64,000 nt of DNA, taken from positions 434,001 to 498,000 of the forward strand of contig NZ_CP009632.1 in assembly GCF_000959445.1 (NCBI RefSeq), given 5' to 3'. Below are positions 63,804 to 64,000 of this stretch, piece by piece. The DNA comes from Burkholderia vietnamiensis LMG 10929 (lineage in GTDB: Bacteria > Pseudomonadota > Gammaproteobacteria > Burkholderiales > Burkholderiaceae). Numbering within the stretch: the first letter of the stretch is position 1; the number at the start of each line of letters is the position of its first letter. The translations under genes and the position numbers were made by a program. Under the pieces are notes generated by a model, which searched no databases, was not told the DNA's origin, and worked only from the letters and a program-made list of their open reading frames with translations.

Positions 63804-64000
63804 TGAGCACGGCGCGCGACGTGAGCGGCGGCGCACCTGCACGCGCGCGACGGCGCTTGCTGTGCGGCGCGTGGCTGCTCGTCACGCTGGCTGCCGCGGC
63901 GATCATCCTGTGGCGCTTCAGCGGCGCGTCGCCGCTGCAGACGAACCTGCTCGCGCTGCTGCCGGCGACCGAGGCGAACCCGGTCGCGGAACGCGCGGTC
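63803..64000 (+). CDS. MMPL/RND-family exporter, 5' end only (ApeM type)
   Basis: The first 66 codons of a gene cut by the window end. An N-terminal membrane helix (WLLVTLAAAAIILWRF) is followed by QTNLLALLPATEANPVAE, the usual start of the first periplasmic loop of MMPL-type exporters in aryl polyene loci. Start ATG at 63803 overlaps the previous stop (TGATG). Confidence 0.75.
   Translation, partial: MSTARDVSGGAPARARRRLLCGAWLLVTLAAAAIILWRFSGASPLQTNLLALLPATEANPVAERAV

Noticed and set aside
1..64000. CRISPR arrays, tRNA or rRNA genes
   Set aside because: No regularly spaced direct repeats with unique spacers, no tRNA-like cloverleaf and no rRNA segments were recognised by eye; a covariance-model scan could still find small RNAs.

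Overview
The window looks like a chromosome or large-replicon segment of a high-GC betaproteobacterium, most likely Burkholderia or a close relative. The reasons are uniformly GC-rich codon use, Burkholderia-type families (DUF3331, GcvA-like LysR, OruR-like AraC), and a hydrogenase locus whose gene order and residue numbering closely match Cupriavidus/Ralstonia. I saw no rRNA, tRNA or CRISPR array. Genes are dense and mostly in tightly overlapping operons.

Region 1 (1-20.1 kb) reads as a light and photo-oxidative stress block. It holds a CPD-type photolyase, an alpha/beta hydrolase, a LitR/CarH-like MerR regulator without the cobalamin motif, an iron-sulfur bacterial photolyase, a renalase-like flavoprotein, two ECF sigma factors (one with an anti-sigma partner), a GTP cyclohydrolase I, and a MerR paralogue that has lost its DNA-binding domain. 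A membrane-lipid block follows: two Cfa-like methyltransferases, DUF1365, an FAD amine oxidase-like protein, a chalcone isomerase-like protein, DUF1295 and two lipocalins, then a beta-carbonic anhydrase. The promoters of the MerR gene and of its truncated paralogue share a 28-bp element at identical spacing from a -10 box.

Region 2 (20.4-30.7 kb) is a run of regulators: GlxA-type, FixJ-like, a soluble PAS histidine kinase, an orphan receiver, AraC and LysR. They sit with a cupin, DUF3331, a ketopantoate reductase-like enzyme and an MFS transporter. A perfect 8-9-8 inverted repeat lies in the MFS/LysR divergent promoter. The region ends in a graveyard of IS3 and IS110 fragments (30.67-31.76 kb).

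Region 3 (32-54.3 kb) is a complete aerobic [NiFe]-hydrogenase locus: hoxN and a NodU/CmcH-type carbamoyltransferase (leftward), then hoxKGZMLOQRTV, hypABFCDE, hoxA and hoxBCJ (rightward). HoxKGZ form an oxygen-tolerant membrane-bound uptake hydrogenase (six-Cys proximal cluster). HoxBC form a cytoplasmic H2-sensing hydrogenase that should act through the kinase HoxJ and the NtrC-type activator HoxA. A sigma-54-like promoter stands before hoxK. Unusual points are a HypF reduced to its C-terminal Kae1-like half, a separate carbamoyltransferase beside the nickel permease, no hypX, a long internal His-rich loop in HypB, and an acidic insertion in HoxV.

Region 4 (55.1-64 kb, running off the window) is the first part of an aryl polyene pigment cluster: ketosynthase-like factor, acyltransferase, two acyl carrier proteins, membrane protein, AMP ligase-dehydratase fusion, glycosyltransferase-acyltransferase fusion, aromatic amino acid ammonia-lyase, thioesterase, LolA-like protein and an MMPL exporter cut by the window end. 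Aryl polyenes are membrane antioxidants, so regions 1 and 4 may serve related protective ends.
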